A stretch of DNA of 64,000 nt, taken from assembly GCA_040954595.2 (NCBI GenBank), contig CM082577.2, positions 6,076,001-6,140,000 on the forward strand, given 5' to 3'. A program made the position numbers and the translations under genes. Of the stretch, positions 37,119-51,800 are shown piece after piece. The notes under the pieces are model-generated. The model was not told the DNA's origin and did no database searches. It saw only the letters and a list, made by a program, of their open reading frames with translations. Position 1 is the stretch's first letter. Each line of letters begins with the position of its first letter. The DNA is from Balanoglossus misakiensis. Taxonomy: Eukaryota; Hemichordata.

Positions 37119-39887
37119 CTAAGCGGATTTCAACGATCCCTTGCCGTCGGGTAAACCATGCATCGTCAAAATTGGCGTGGTGTGTTTATCCAGATGATCG
37201 CAATCGAAGCAGTCCTTGGGCGCACAAAACGCATCTGGAAACAAGAAGACCCGAATTCCTTTAGCTGTGGGAAAGAACGGTTTTAAATATCGATTTTTTT
37301 TCATCGCAATGCAGACGACAACGCCGCGTCCAATTTGCATGAACTCATTGTGTTGACGATGTCCACACGGCAGATGTGACATCTACTCGCAAATTACCAT
37401 TTTCTACCCAAACAATATTAATTAATGCTTCCCCCACATCAAATATGAATCTGCATTTACCGTGCCGACATTTTCTATCAAAATATCCAACGTTGGCGCG
37501 ACCTAGTACAGTGCTTTAGGCACTGTAAGTTGATATCAATATGTTTGTCACTGTAAACGCCTTTTTATCTGTTTAGGTGACATTTTATATGACTATTTTT
37601 CGAAACGTTGGGGCGGCTATTCCCCTTTGTCAGAAATTCCAATGCAGTGCCCGGCGACAATATCTCGAAATTGAATTGCTATCGGGTAAATCTCAATAAA
37701 ATTCTCACAGTTCAAATCAATTTTGCACGAACAATAAAACACCCAGTCAACAACATTTACGTTTTTCCAGAATGTTCCCAATTGACCCTATCACGTAAAA
37801 TGGCGCCGACAGAGAGCTCTCAAAGACAGCCACGTGTTAACATTTACTGAAAAATAAATGCCGGGAGTTTCTGCCAGACTGTTATTTCTGGAACACGCGT
37901 CAATTGCATGCACCATTATCAAAAACATGTTCGCGTGTTTGATGATGTTGTCTTTCAAAAAAGCGTTGCGAGTCATGGGAATGTTTGTGACATGCTAGAA
38001 TTACTGTCAACAAAATGCGCCATTAAAATGATAAATCTTCCGGAAGGGGTAATAATTGAGAACAAACCCGATATTACATTCGTCGTTCGGGAGATGCGAA
38101 ACCATAAAATCATACAAATGTCATCTTGAAGAAGTACGCCGAGTGAAATAGATTAACACAATGTCGAATGATGACAATGTCGGCTATAAGGACTATGCTA
38201 TGTGTCACTTATATTTCTCCGGTTGCACTTATTTTTAATGGACAAATTCATTTATTACACATCGGCGAAAAAAGCGCCCTTTAATTACACTCCCGGGCGC
38301 CAACTGATCGGTTATGACGAGGCTGTAACTTGAAAATTATCACGCATGTCAATCTGGAAGTTGGCGAAAGGTCTTCACCACGATTGAGGGGCCATAAATC
38401 TTTCCATCGCACGGAATAAAAAAACCCCACAACGCCTGGCTTATTTTCAACACGAAATTGCAATTCACGTTTGTTTAGAAAGTAAGCGCTAAAGTCAATT
38501 TATGTGTAGTTAATAGATAAGGCCAACGAGATTGACAACAACTTTCACAATGCAGACAAAGCGATATGTGTCACAAAAATAGGAATTGGATTCTGGTCTG
38601 AAATTATTATAGAATGACAAGCAACAAATTTTGAACTAGGTACATTGTGTGAAACTTAATTTATGGGAAGTACATAAACGACATTTCCCAGTCATATTTG
38701 GAAATTGAATTTTTTATTCGCGCGAAGATTTCTTACCATAATTCATCTATCCATCCACCCTGCCATTCAGCTATAGCTATCTAGCTATCTAATCCACCCA
38801 TAGCCAACGCACCCACCCATCCACCGTCCGTCTTTATATGACACATGTCTTAGCAACGTGTCTTAGCTAATCATCTGTGTACCTTTACCCTTTCCATACA
38901 CACCCTTTTCTCCGATCTAATAGTCCTCGTGTACTTTCACTTGATTGATGTATACTTCTAAAGACTTTCCCGCGAGCAGTGCGTCCGCATGTGTTTTAGT
39001 AAACGACAAGATAACAGCGTCGTGTCCAAACCATGTACTTGCCAAACAACTAAAAACCCTCCAAAAATCTCCAGCTAAAAAAAAACACAAAACATCACTG
39101 CTCTTGCTTGTTCATCAGCCCCACGTCGATTCGTGACCACGCCAGAACGGGAATGCCCTTAATATCCTTTAAGGAGCGTTTTCGACAGGCATTTAATATG
39201 ATTACGTAGGTGTATCAAATTGTCCTCCCCTACTACAAGATCATGGAAACAAGACACCGCAAAGTATATGCGGCCCAGAATAAAACAAGAGGTCGAAGGA
39301 AATCGTGGACGTAATATATGACGGTATATAGCTGATCATCAGTGTGTATGCATGGGCATCGTGGTATGCGAATTAAAATTAACATCATTGATCGGACGCC
39401 AAGGCGACAAAATTGGCGACAGAAATATTCCCGATATTCCATTAAACAAACATCGTCAGCAGACAGACGCGCGTTCACGTCACTGACTTCGTTCGGCGAA
39501 ATGGTCGCTGCACATGCATTTTGTGTCTAAATAGGCTCTAATTCGAAAGCGGTTATACTTATCCCTATTAACGTTTACAAACGCGGCGGATGTTTTGCTG
39601 ACTGTGTGTTCTGCAAATACGAGAAGGATATGAAACAAACGTCTGCACAGGGTCTGGCTGAAGGCTCGAATAAATACTGAATTTCAAAACAATTCTATTC
39701 CACTGCAATTTCGCCTTGGTCCGTTGGTTGGAAAGAATTTCAGTATGGCGGACACATGTTTGAAAATATGGTCTGATTGCTTTGTTCGATGTCGATTACC
39801 CCATGGAAACAAATAGAACACTGTGATATGGTAAGGACTATAAAGTACGTCTACGAAGTATTGTACCACACATCCAAAAGCAGCAGA

Positions 39888-39897
39888 GTCACGTGAC
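39888..39897. promoter_or_regulatory. GTCACGTGAC palindrome
   Basis: Third copy of the 10-mer, in the divergent CBX gap. Confidence 0.4.
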
Positions 39898-41051
39898 CAA
39901 CGTTTCGTTGGATGGAGCTTTACATCAGACTGACGAAATAAACAATGTTAAAATGAGCGATTTTACACCCATTTAAATACAATTATAATTTTCAGCAGAT
40001 GGAAAAGAACATCCTCAGACAGGAGAGATTTTTAAACAGCCAGGTAATATTACATGCACTCAAAGAATCCGTTTACACTATGATTCGTGTTAACACCCAC
40101 GATCTATAAACACCCACATATGATGAACATTTACCTGGAATTACATCGGACTGTTAACTCGATTTGTTCGCAGCACGCGCTATGTAAGGTTACCATGGTG
40201 AAGATCCCCCAGGCCCTGTCATAGGAACGCTGCGGTGTATTGTACATGTTTACACTTTTTTTGGTAATTCAAACAGAAACCTTGTGAATGCAAAGCGACA
40301 CAAGATGTAAAATATGCTACAGTCGACCTCTGCATTGAAAAGTATATTGTTAGAAATGAGGAACACATTTAATACGGCAATGGCGGTTTAAGAAGTACAT
40401 GTAACCATAGTGTACTACTTCCCCCGCCGTATAAAGGGAATGATCACAATCTAATATGACATCGTTTCAGCAATTTTGTTCCGCAGTCATCTATAGTACT
40501 CAATGACATGCATTATATGGAGGCAGTTCCACAACATAAATTTTCCTGTACAATACATAAAATCGAGTAATAAAGATACATGTAACTACCAAAAATGGAC
40601 AATAACGCAAGGATACAGCGACTATAGTCTGCCACTGAAAATAAAGCCAATTCTAAGCTGTTTTGTGGCATATATGTCGAGTTAAGTTAGCGGTGATTAT
40701 AGACCAGAGTACATGACTTCCTGCATAGTGTACATAGAAGTCTTAGTCCGATAAATAGTCGAGTCGGTTCTAGTCACAGAGAACCGAAAGGCGTATTTTG
40801 AAAAAAAGTACAGACGTTAAAATCGTTAATACATTGAAATATTGTGTGATAGGTTTTCTGGGACATTTTTAAATTATCGCAACCACGCCACTCCGTGACC
40901 CGGATGTTGAGATCACGGGTTCGGTTTGACCCAAGTCACTTTTTTGTAACGGATAAATTGCTAATTTATGACGTGTTTGTACACCGCAAGTCGAGTGTAC
41001 TTTACCCTCACAATTGATGGTCTGCATACGGTAGCCAAACACGGTCAGCCC

Positions 41052-41054
<3 letters not shown>

Positions 41055-41082
<28 letters not shown>
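41055..41082. repeat. (CT)n microsatellite
   Basis: Fourteen CT/TC dinucleotide units. A CRE octamer follows at 41109. Confidence 0.95.
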
Positions 41083-41085
<3 letters not shown>

Positions 41086-42900
41086 CACACGGATCAGATA
41101 TTAGTGTGTGACGTCACGGAGTCATCTGGCAACTGCAACAGAACTGGTGTCTAATGGCACAGCAAGTTTTCTGCGCTCTCAAGACGACGCAGTACATACA
41201 GTGTAACATGCTTGTTCACATGGGAATAACATCGCCTTATCGTTAAATACTGAATATTCTTTGGGTGGGTCTTTTTTGCCGAGTTAGAATCGACATGGCA
41301 GCATTTTTAGCGTGTTAATTTGGCATGTAATTGATGCCAGCTGAGGTCATGCACACACAAAATAGTAATTATATTATTTCGGTATTTTGGCGGTTCATGT
41401 CATTTTTTGTTTGAATTCTGAACCACGTGATAGTCGCCCGCGGTATGATTTGTGTTCCGAGGTCCAACGATCATGATATTCGCCATTCATGTCAAAAACA
41501 ACATTTAACGACCCACATTACGATATTACGAGTGTACGCGTCGTCGTGCTCAGCGTATAATGATTAAACATATCGAAGAAAAATAATCGGTTATAGCTCA
41601 ATTAAAGCAAAAGTGCTTTGGGTGTGAGGTGACTATGTTATGGAAATAAAGGTTATTTTTGGAGAATATCAACAACGTTATTAGCGACAGAAATTCACAT
41701 TTCTCACGCTTTGTTATGTCTGTTTCACAAAGCAGGACTGAATGTACCATATTTCCACATTTTTATAGCTTAAAATACACACCAGCCATAAAATAGATTT
41801 GAAAATGGGGTCAAGCCCTTGTCCCAAGGCATATGCCATGATTTTTTATCGCAGACATATGTTAGGAAGGTAGTAATAAACAGTATTATTATATCACATT
41901 CAGAAAAGAATATTTTCTGATGGAAAATTTATCTATAGTTCAAAAAATGTCCATACATTTGGGGAGTTTTCTCTTTATTGGTATGCATTTTCCACTTAGA
42001 AACGATTTGAAGGACTCATCATAAAAAATGAACTGGACCCGCCACAAAAAATGATTAATAAATCTAACAGCTTATTCACAGCATAGCGACTCATCGGGGC
42101 ACATTCTTAATCTCTTTCGAAGCATCGCTCCTTTTGACAATTTTACTTGAACGTGTTGACTGCAGCCAGTCCTCGGTGCGTTTAATTTTATACGACACTC
42201 ATCTCTCCAGGGGAGAAAGATTAAAACACTAAAAGGAAGGAGATCACAGGGACCCGTCTCACGAGATGAAACCTTCGATTCCTTCTCCGTGGCAAGGACG
42301 TGATTGAAGATTCATGCAAATGTGTACCTGTTACTCGGGGGCAGTGGAAAGTAGAAACGACAATACGAAGGTAATCGGATGGAAATGCGCCGCTTTTCTT
42401 GAGCTTTTCCGCGAATATATATAATTGCAAGGCCGTGCACAATGATTCGCCTTCCTAAATACATAGTCTGCGGTTCCGAAAATATGACCTGTAGCATGTT
42501 ATTTGCCAGCGTGACAGTTTCGATATTAAGTCACGTTTCAATTTCGTTCCGCACATATCGAGAGTCATCCGGTGTCCGTTTATATACATACATCTCTTTA
42601 TCAGTGCGACAAATGGCAATATAACGTTTTATTCAAATAACTCGATTATTTGACGAGATATTACAATTTACCCGATGATGGCAATAATGCATGTTATGAT
42701 CGAGTGTTCGTACTTTCAGTTTCCATCGCATTGCTCGCGACGGGGCGATGTTATTTCCAAGGACCGTTAATTTCATCTTGTACTGTGAGTTGTTTTCAAA
42801 GAACACGTACGTGGGTGTCTACATCATGTATGTGTTTTTTTCCAGTGGCTAGCCAAGTTTAAAATGCGTAGGCCTACGGAAATTATCCGCTACCCCCTAA

Positions 42901-42959
42901 TGACGTCACACCGTATAGCGCGTTGTCACACTCACACCATATCCTGTTTGATGACGTCA
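42901..42959. promoter_or_regulatory. CRE pair 51 bp apart
   Basis: TGACGTCA at 42901-42908 and 42952-42959. The spacer has TTGTCACACTCACACC. About 8.5 kb upstream of CBX-A, so a distal element if functional. Confidence 0.45.
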
Positions 42960-45900
42960 GACGCTAAACCGATTTCAGAAACAGGTGAATACCTTGTCCT
43001 CCGTATGTCAAAATTATCATTTACTTTCTATTTCAGGAAGCAATAGAATTGACTGATCAATGTGATTCTCAAAGACAGACTTCCCTTATTCCCATGATTA
43101 GATAAACACCGCTATCTCCCTTCGACAACACACATAGTGATGTTCGAGGGCAGAACATCATGGACCACCTGAGCTTTTTCCAATCTATGGAAGGATCGGA
43201 TACCCTAAGAATTGATTCGACAAGTCTTATTGAAATGCATTTATGCTATTAAATCTTGTAAACTAAATAAAATGAAAAAAAAAAACATTTTAATGATCAA
43301 TGGACATGCGCGTAAGACCGACCGCAATTGTCGTTGATGTAGTTTGGTTTATTTTTTTCTACATTTCAGGTACCATACCCATAAAGGTCAACAGCTGCTA
43401 CATGCAGTAGACAGGACGGGAAACGTCTGGTTCGTTCCCCATTTCCATTTCCATTTCAAAAGAGTTTTCAGTCATCATTATATCGAATTGCTGTTATTTT
43501 GAGTTGCAATACGGCGCAATGCCCTACTACATCGATGCATCTTAGTCTCTCTGGCGATCACGTAAAATGAATTATGCAATTACGCGATATTACCAGACAA
43601 ATGCCGTTCTCTCGCTCAACCAATCTCCTTTATGGGACACCAGTCCGTTTGTAACGAACCCCTTTTGCGCACTATCATGAAAGGCAAGTATAGCCGTGAT
43701 TAGTGGCAATCGCGTAATATTACCAATATCATTAAATCTGTCGTGGGTGTGATGAGGGAATCGATAGTGGGAATGTAAATCACCATTAACTAATCAACTG
43801 GGGTTTACTGTGAGACGTCCACTGTCGATAGCAACGTCTAATACACGAGGTAGGCAGTTGTCGCGTTTTACTTTTTGTTATGGAGAATCGATACTTTGGC
43901 TTGATGTGCCCTTGATCTTAATTGCATATGAGAACGCGTTGTGTTTGTGCCAAATATCCGTTTCCGTGAATGCGAGACCTATGGGACACTGCTTATATTA
44001 GGCACTTACGTATATTGGGACTTGGGGTAAAAGGACTCTGACCTTTCAAAGATCGGAAGCAAAGCACATGGCGTTTTATATGATGAGAGATGAGTTTTTA
44101 CATGCACTTTTACATGCAATTCTGGCATTAAATTGATAACATGCAATGAGATCCCGAACCATATAGTGACATAATACGAAATCATGCAAGGCAGACTATG
44201 ATGTCAGATGTCAACAGACTTAATTGCTCAACCCGAATGAAATTGGGGGAAATGATTCGAAAAGCAACATTAGATGCCGCTGTAGAACTGCGCATACAAA
44301 TTAAATGAAGCCACCATTGAATATGAGCCGGGATAAACCGATTTATATGAGGGAAGAGTATCCCTCATACATTAGCGTCGCTGTTGAAACTAGAACTTAA
44401 CAAGTCCCGCGGTAATGCGGGCATTGGGCGCTCGCATTAGTGTTTTATTGTAAAATATTGAGTGCGCACGAAATGTGCGTTGAAATGACTCTCAATGGGT
44501 GACCTTACAGTGACCTTCTGCCGAAGCTGCAGCAAATCTGCGGTCATAATTGTGATATGTACATTACGCTAACTGTCTCAGTGCCTTTAAGAATTTAATG
44601 GCTATACAATTAGGTCGCTGCTAACGCGCGCTTTCCGGTGGCAATGACGTCACGGGACGGCCGCCAGCCCCGGGGTTTACGCGAAGTGATAATATAAAAC
44701 GCGTTTATTACCCTAAATCTGTAATATTTTCCTGTACTGAATGGTGCCAGGCAAGATCTTTGAATTGTTTTTCGAATTTATTGGATTGTTATGTGCCGAG
44801 TGAATGACATTTTGATGTGTTGAAATGCGACGTGTAATAATGAATAACTAACTGAGTACTTGCAGTTTGAAAGTTCACTTTACTTTACCGAGACAATCGA
44901 AAAAGATGTCATCGACATGCGTGGGAAGTTATCAGATATACATGATACAGGCTGCGCTCACTTTATAATTTAATTACAAGTTACCTGAAAACCTTTTTGA
45001 TTTCCCTTGTTATCTATAATCTTGGCCCTCATTACTCTTCCGCGTGCCATGGGAAATATCCCGTGACGTCTCGTTGTAATCTGCGTGGACTTTGTCAAAC
45101 GAGCATGCAAATGTCTCTGTGTAGGAACGAGACCCCGGGCCCGGCACAGGACATTTTCAGTCAGGGTGCAGGCTTGGGTCAAGTCGGGAGCCTAAGACAT
45201 ACCTCGTGTGTTTGTGACGTTTTAGGAGGAACTGTTTTGTCTAGAGTGAACGTGATATTGCGGAGTTATTTCTGAACAATCGCAGGTGAATCCTGACGTA
45301 ACAAGGTGAATCGGGTTCAGCTCGCGACTGCGCGCACCTGGTTCAACTCTGCCGCCGCGATTGCGATTTGCGCCCATCCAAGGGGGTTTGGAAATGACTA
45401 AATTTTTATTTGCCGACTTGAACCAAGTCTAATATGGGAGTAATCGTTTTTATGTCTAATTATCTTGTGTCGTCTTCAAAGCTGGGAGTCTCCTTAAGTT
45501 ATTGTCGCTTCTACTTCCAAAAAAGGAAATGGCGATTCTAGGTATTTATATATTCAATTAAAGTAAAAGGGGGAAAAACGATGCAAAAGACCCGAAAGGT
45601 TCAAAAGCGCGACTGCGTCAAAGTCACATGCTCTGACGTAAGTGAGATTACCGTTCCTAGTGGTCGGGCTTTTGTAGTTCTGCATAATTTGCAGATAATG
45701 TCAACAGCTCTGGCCTTTGAGGATCCCTACCCGGAGAGTCTGTATCGATTCCTTGCAACAGATCCCTTCTTGATAATGTGTGATGGCTTCTCTCTGTAGA
45801 GGAGGAAAACGTGACTCGCGTGAAGACGTAACAAGATTAAGAAAGACGTCAGATGAATCTTCGGATTTGGGGGGAATATTACAGACGAGGTTGTTTTGTT

Positions 45901-46131
45901 TGCGCGTCAGAACCAACAGAAACGTGGAAGATGGCGAATCAGGCAGTTTGATCTAAATTGGATATGCGTATACTGTTGGGGAAAAACAACCGAGTTTAAT
46001 GATTTCTTCCTCCGGTTTCAGGTTTTGATGAACGCATCACGCCTCGTAAAACGGCGCCAGCCGACGCAGTAATAATGGCACAAAAGCATTATATTGTCTC
46101 GAAATAGCAGACGCGGAACAAGTCGACGGCG

Positions 46132-46163
46132 GCGCGCGCGCACGCACGCACACGTACGTACAT
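46132..46163. other. Alternating purine-pyrimidine tract (Z-DNA prone)
   Basis: Thirty-two bases alternate strictly, beginning GCGCGCGCGCACGCAC and ending GTACGTACAT. Long GC/CA alternation of this kind readily adopts Z-form under negative supercoiling. Confidence 0.7.
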
Positions 46164-46964
46164 CGCCTTTCAAACACAGGCGTTCTATTTTGGCATTTAA
46201 ACAATTACGGCAATATCTCACACTGGGAATCGCTATCTAATAATCTATATGTAAGTCGATTTACTGGGCTTTGCGCGTGATGACAGAAACGTGAAGGATG
46301 TAGGCCAATTAGAGATGGGGGACACATACGCCGCGCGAGCTTTAATTTTGCTATTAAATCTCTAAGTGCTGCCATAACGACAGTGCTCTTGTTTTTTATT
46401 AATATGCTTTTTATGGAAATTCGTTTAATGAGAATTTCTCCCGGGAATGTCTCGATCGATATATTGTTGTTATCCACAGGTAATACGAACAAAAAAAAAC
46501 TGACGCGTAAAATCGGAGAACTGTCCTCGTATTACGCCGGAACCGCCATGTTTATTCGTCATCATTGAGCATCAGTTTCAGTGAGAAGAATCCGAGAAGA
46601 GTGGTGGCAGCTTATTTTATCTAATTGCCGGTCAAAAAGTACCCAGGTTCTTACTCGTAGAATCTCTGATCCTGCGAACTCAGCGTCACAAGGCATAATA
46701 TACGTCTTCATAAAGCAGGCAATCAAAATTGAAAAACACAAGCCCCGGATTGTAATTACGGCTTCCAGTAACGCGAGCAGCCAGCCTGACATACCGTCGC
46801 CAATGGGGGCGCTATTCCCGTGGGTGTTGCCGAACCACGCGCACGGCGCGCCCACGCCACAGCCTGGGAAGCAAGGTCTCCAGGTCGGCGACCTGTTTGA
46901 CATCCAGAAAACTATGTTTCGATAGAAAAATATTTGCTTGCCCGGGATAACATGTTACGGCCGA

Positions 46965-46978
46965 GTTGCCATGGTGAC
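46965..46978 (+). promoter_or_regulatory. RFX X-box palindrome
   Basis: GTTGCCATGGTGAC matches the RFX consensus at all fixed positions and is close to the ideal GTTGCCATGGCAAC. Confidence 0.45.
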
Positions 46979-47103
46979 CACCCGCGCTGTTGGGAATAAA
47001 AATATCTCTCCCTTTGTGCGTACAAGGCCAAGTTGTGTCGCTTAGTTTGTTTTACACGTACTACTTGGAGTGGCCTGTACGCTGTACTCTACGTTTTCTG
47101 CAT

Positions 47104-47159
47104 GTCTGTCTCTCTGCGTCTGTCTGTCTGTTTGTTTGTCTGTCTGTCTGTCTGTCTGT
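47104..47159. repeat. (CTGT)n microsatellite with variant units
   Basis: CTGT units interrupted by TCTC, GCGT and TTGT. A second GT-rich stretch lies at about 47785-47813. Confidence 0.92.
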
Positions 47160-48469
47160 ATTAGAGAGTCTCGGTTCTTCTGTCGAACCTGTTCTTACTC
47201 AACTCGATTTGTACTTATTCATTAGGGCCATCCCAAGCAGAAAGCGGTCTTATGGTAGGTAGCGCGATACTTATGACCATAAGACCCCTTATGAATTGTC
47301 ACGGCTACATCAAAACAGCACAGGCGGCTGTCAACAAACTATTGGTGCGAGTGATTTGTTAAGGACTTTAAAACAAGAAGAAATTGCGCTCTCTACGGGA
47401 CTCTCCATGAAAGCGTCCGAGAGGAAAGTGCAACGTGACTCAGAGCACGACTTGTTCACCAAACGTTGTTTTCCCGAACATGTCCCACCACGCATCAACG
47501 CCCCGCCATCAATCCGCCGTCAGTTATGCTTGTTTACACTTAGAGTACCTCGGTCAAACCCATTCAACTTTTTGCTCGGCGCATTCGACTGTGTCACGAC
47601 AGAAACGGCTAAATTCCCATCAAGCCCAGACACGTGCCTTATTTTTACAACGATAAAATCTATCATAAAACTGGCCTTGATTTTTTTAAAATAATTACAT
47701 CAGAACGAATCATGCATCGTGCTCTAAGTGATATATCGGTCGTTTTGTGATCGGTAGAGAGTAACTGGTGATGAGAAGCGTCGTGGTGTGTCTGTGTGTG
47801 CCTGTGTGTGTGTTCAGTCCTCTCAGTATCCTAACCCACTGATGGTGGACTATTTTCTCTCAGAGCGCACTAATTGACAATTCGACGGATTACACCCCGG
47901 GTCGCTCAAGTGTCCCGGATGAGAAAGCAATAGCCAGAGATTATTTCGTCAAAAAAGCCACTACTCCCATCTCACAGAGTGAGATAAGTATCCCCGGGGT
48001 GCCAGCGTCCAGTCGATTTCAAGAGGCTATTTGCATATATTTGCATACAGATGCGTGCCGAATAAAAACCTGCGCCTCGATTTCAGAAAGTAGCCTTTGA
48101 AAGAAAACAAAGAAGCGATTTGTAACGAAAATAAAGGGCCTACTAGACTGCAAAGAAACACGCATTCAGCTTTCAAAACATTGTTAACTTTTTGTGGGTT
48201 TGTAAGACGATATATAACTAATATTGTCCTGTCAGCCAAACGTGTCTTGTAGCCGGCAAAGCGTGTTGGAAAGAAAACATAGGCGTTATTTTTGGCCGAT
48301 CGTCGCATGATGACGAGACTATTGAATAACAAGATATTACATATAATTAAGTGTCATAACACACCGCTGTATATCACTGTCCAGCGTTAAATATGAAGAC
48401 TTAAACTCAGGAATGCACTATTGATCTGAGTAACATGCAGTAATGCATACGATTTATATAACTCGTGTT

Positions 48470-48545
48470 CTCCCTCCCTCCCTCACTCACTCTCTCCCTC
48501 CCTCACTCACTCCCTCCCTCCCCCCTCTCTCTCTCTCTATCTTTC
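48470..48545. repeat. Pyrimidine-rich CCCT/CACT/CT tract
   Basis: Blocks of TCCC, ACTC and CT with no purine except scattered A. Homopyrimidine tracts of this kind can form triplexes. Confidence 0.88.
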
Positions 48546-48830
48546 TGATCGAAGGTTTCTCTCTCTGATCAAACAAACCTTTGAGCAAAATTGGCGAGAT
48601 TTCCGACACAAGTACTGTGGGAACGACATTCGAACCTAGTAGCAGGAATTACAACGCTGTGACGTTCAACGCAGCGAAAGAAAAACAACACTTGGCTTAT
48701 GTTTTTAAAAAAATCTCCCTTGGTAACAATAATTCCCGAATAAAATTAGTAGTGGCCAGCGTGCATGTGTGACACCCAGCACGTCGCCGCTCTCCCCATA
48801 ATGCATTGTGCGCGTCATCTACAACAGCAC

Positions 48831-48840
48831 GTCACGTGAC
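48831..48840. promoter_or_regulatory. GTCACGTGAC palindrome
   Basis: Fourth copy of the 10-mer. A near-copy, GTCACGTGAG, follows at 49015-49024. Confidence 0.4.
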
Positions 48841-51800
48841 TTTGAACTACTTTGACCATCTGTCGCGCATTCGAACAAATGAAAAAAAGAAAGACGGTGT
48901 TTTCATTTCTTCTTAGACGGCGGGGATTAGCAAAGTGAAAGCAAAGTGAATTTTTAAAGACTAATTAGGGCGAAAAAATTGCCGTTTTATACGCTAACAT
49001 AATCTCGTAGGAAAGTCACGTGAGTTTGAAAACTTATCAAGGAAGACAAGACGACTTGAAGCCTATCGCAAGAAATGTTTGAAGACAGGTCCGGGTTTCG
49101 AAAGGCTTTTGAAGCCAACTCTGTACCTTATTTAGCGCGAGATGATTTAAATTTCCGAGTCCGAAAAATGTCTGTCTGCCGCGCAATAACTTCTATCACT
49201 CTCAAAACTATAATGCATTTGAGTATATTGAAATTTCAATTCAAATGATTAGTGGAAAGGGAAAGCAAATCGAATATCGATCCAATTATCACAGTTAATA
49301 CTTTCTACAAGTCAGGAAACGATTTCGTGACAATGTCACAATGTAAACAAGTAATTATCACAGATGATTAAAACAAAACGCACTAACCACGTGACACGTT
49401 TTTTTTTATTCCGATCGATAAAATGATACGAAATGAAAAGGCTTGTAAGGCATGGTTTTAGAAAATGTTAATTAACACTTTCATTGACGGGCAGAATGAC
49501 AATTCGGAGGGAAACATGGTCTTTTAAGAGGATTTGAACTATGTTAACTTTCATTTCAAAATTGTTCTACCATATTTCACTATTGTGTATGTTTAGTACC
49601 TGGACAACTTTGTGTATCGTTTCGAATTGAAGTCAAACCACTCCAATCTCAGTAACGGACAAAAAATAAGGTTATACCGTGACAACCTGAGCGAGAATTG
49701 AGAACACCGATACGAACCTCGATGTCACGCCGCGCTGCCGGACTCGGAAATGAAATAAAATTTCAAAGAATCGATTACTTTCTGTGATCCGAACGGCCTA
49801 TGCTCGCATTATCTTCGAAGATGCGCTGAAATTGGCGAGCATTTCCGCTAGTTATTGTCGGAGCGACATCCGGAACGATGTCTTCCCCGGGGCATCGAAT
49901 TCTGGCGATAAGACTTGACTCTCAGTGCAGAATGAGGTTAGAATGGGTCAGAGAACTTTTTTTTCAGGGCAGACGATGAAATCACTCCCGACCAACCCTG
50001 GCAATCTGTCCAGGTATCATTACTGTATCTCAAATTTTAGCACAGTTTAATAAATTATCTGACATTTAATGGCTTGAGGCATGTTCCTTGATACACATGT
50101 GGGGACGATAGAAAACAAACCATCGGCTCTCCCAGACGACATTCTCGCGCCGTAATTTTTATCACGTGAAACGACTGGAGCAACGAGTCTATGTCTCTGA
50201 ATGCAATTTAACGACAGAATTTATGTCCTGTTTTATCATAGACCCTGGTCAGGGTCTGTGGTTTTATTGATCCATCAAACTGACATTAATTGTGACTTCC
50301 GGGAGTAATTAGTCCAAATTCATCTCAAAATTCTCATTTGAATTTGTAAAGCGATTGATGCCTTCTGACGATAAGTATCAGGCGCGAAAAAAGAATGACT
50401 TGGAATCGTTTACGTTCAGGGTACCGTTGGTCCGAAGAGAGAGCTATACGCCGGTGTGTAGTCTGGTCTACGTCGTATACAAATCATATGTGAACAGTTA
50501 TCTGCATTCAGAGCACAGCCGTCGAAGTAGATTGGTTAAAGGGCTTCATTTCATATTGCTTGTACAGGTTACCGAATGATCAGGCATTGAACCACATCAA
50601 AACAACATTGAACTCTGCATGACACGCGAGTGGAATGCCGCGCGTGACAAATGTGGTAAAACTAATTAACGCGCGGTAAAAGGGCAAAACAGCAGTCGTC
50701 GATCCGTAAACGAGGCTGCAGTGCGCACATGGAAACAATGGCCGATTAATTAAACGTTTTGAAGATAATTCAGTCGTGACTAATAAATGGGCTGGTTTTG
50801 ATCATGAACGTATTTTGCGAGATGTTTGTAGTGTCGCAGAATATATTTTTGTGTTGCGATCTTTGTTGGGCTCAGACGACGCGTAAAATGCTGACACAGT
50901 GATTCGTACTATTTACATTCAGTATCACGACTTTCCCTTGCCTCGTACGCTGGAATTACTTTGCAAATTAAAACGTTTCTGACCTAGTAGCACGAGAAAA
51001 AATGCCGTTTTGGAATCCATTCCGCAAATCAATCGATACCATGCAATTTTCCTGTAACCCGACTGAGTTGCAGTAACCGTGTTTCCCGCGCTTATTATGT
51101 CTGTCGTTGACACGATTTCCTTGTGGCATGTAATAACACTATACCCTGCAAACAACGAGAAGAACGGGAAAACGACCTCGTGTGGGCATGTCGCTTGGAA
51201 CCCATCCAAATTAATCAATGACTGCAATTTTCAAATCAATTACTCCTCTCCACCGCGTGCGATATTGCAGTTTTTCGTCTCATTTTACACTGATTTAGAC
51301 AGCCTGCAAGCGTGGTTTCGGTAGAAGGATAGAAATCCGTACCGCCTGACAATTTCGAATTCGTTGGAGTAAAGAAAACCTGCCTAGACACGTAAACAAC
51401 ATTTTATTGGCTCAAGGCGAACTTGACAATCGAGTTCAATGCCCTACAGGTCGTGTTTTCCCCACTGTTATTTTCGTGTCGTCTTCGTTGACTGATGGGC
51501 AAAGGTCGGGTTTATTAAATATTTTATCGGTGGATTTTCTATCAAAACAACAACAAATCACTGCCCTTTTAGCGGGACAAAACATTCCTTATTACCTTTG
51601 ATGGTGTCAGTTGTAAAGAAACACGCTGACAGGTGACAAAACATTATATTCAAATCGACGCACAACAAACGACAACTGATTTTCCCGCTCAACATTATCG
51701 ATTTGTTTTCAACGCCTCGCCAGCCTGAGGAACAACCGTTTTTTGACAAAACACTATAGGTGGTTTTTGTGAGAAGACGTTCGTGTGATATAAAAACGCC

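Noticed and set aside
40905-40935. tRNA T-arm-like GGGTTCGGTTTGACCC
   Set aside because: No acceptor, D-arm or anticodon arm of the right spacing. No tRNA found elsewhere in the window either.
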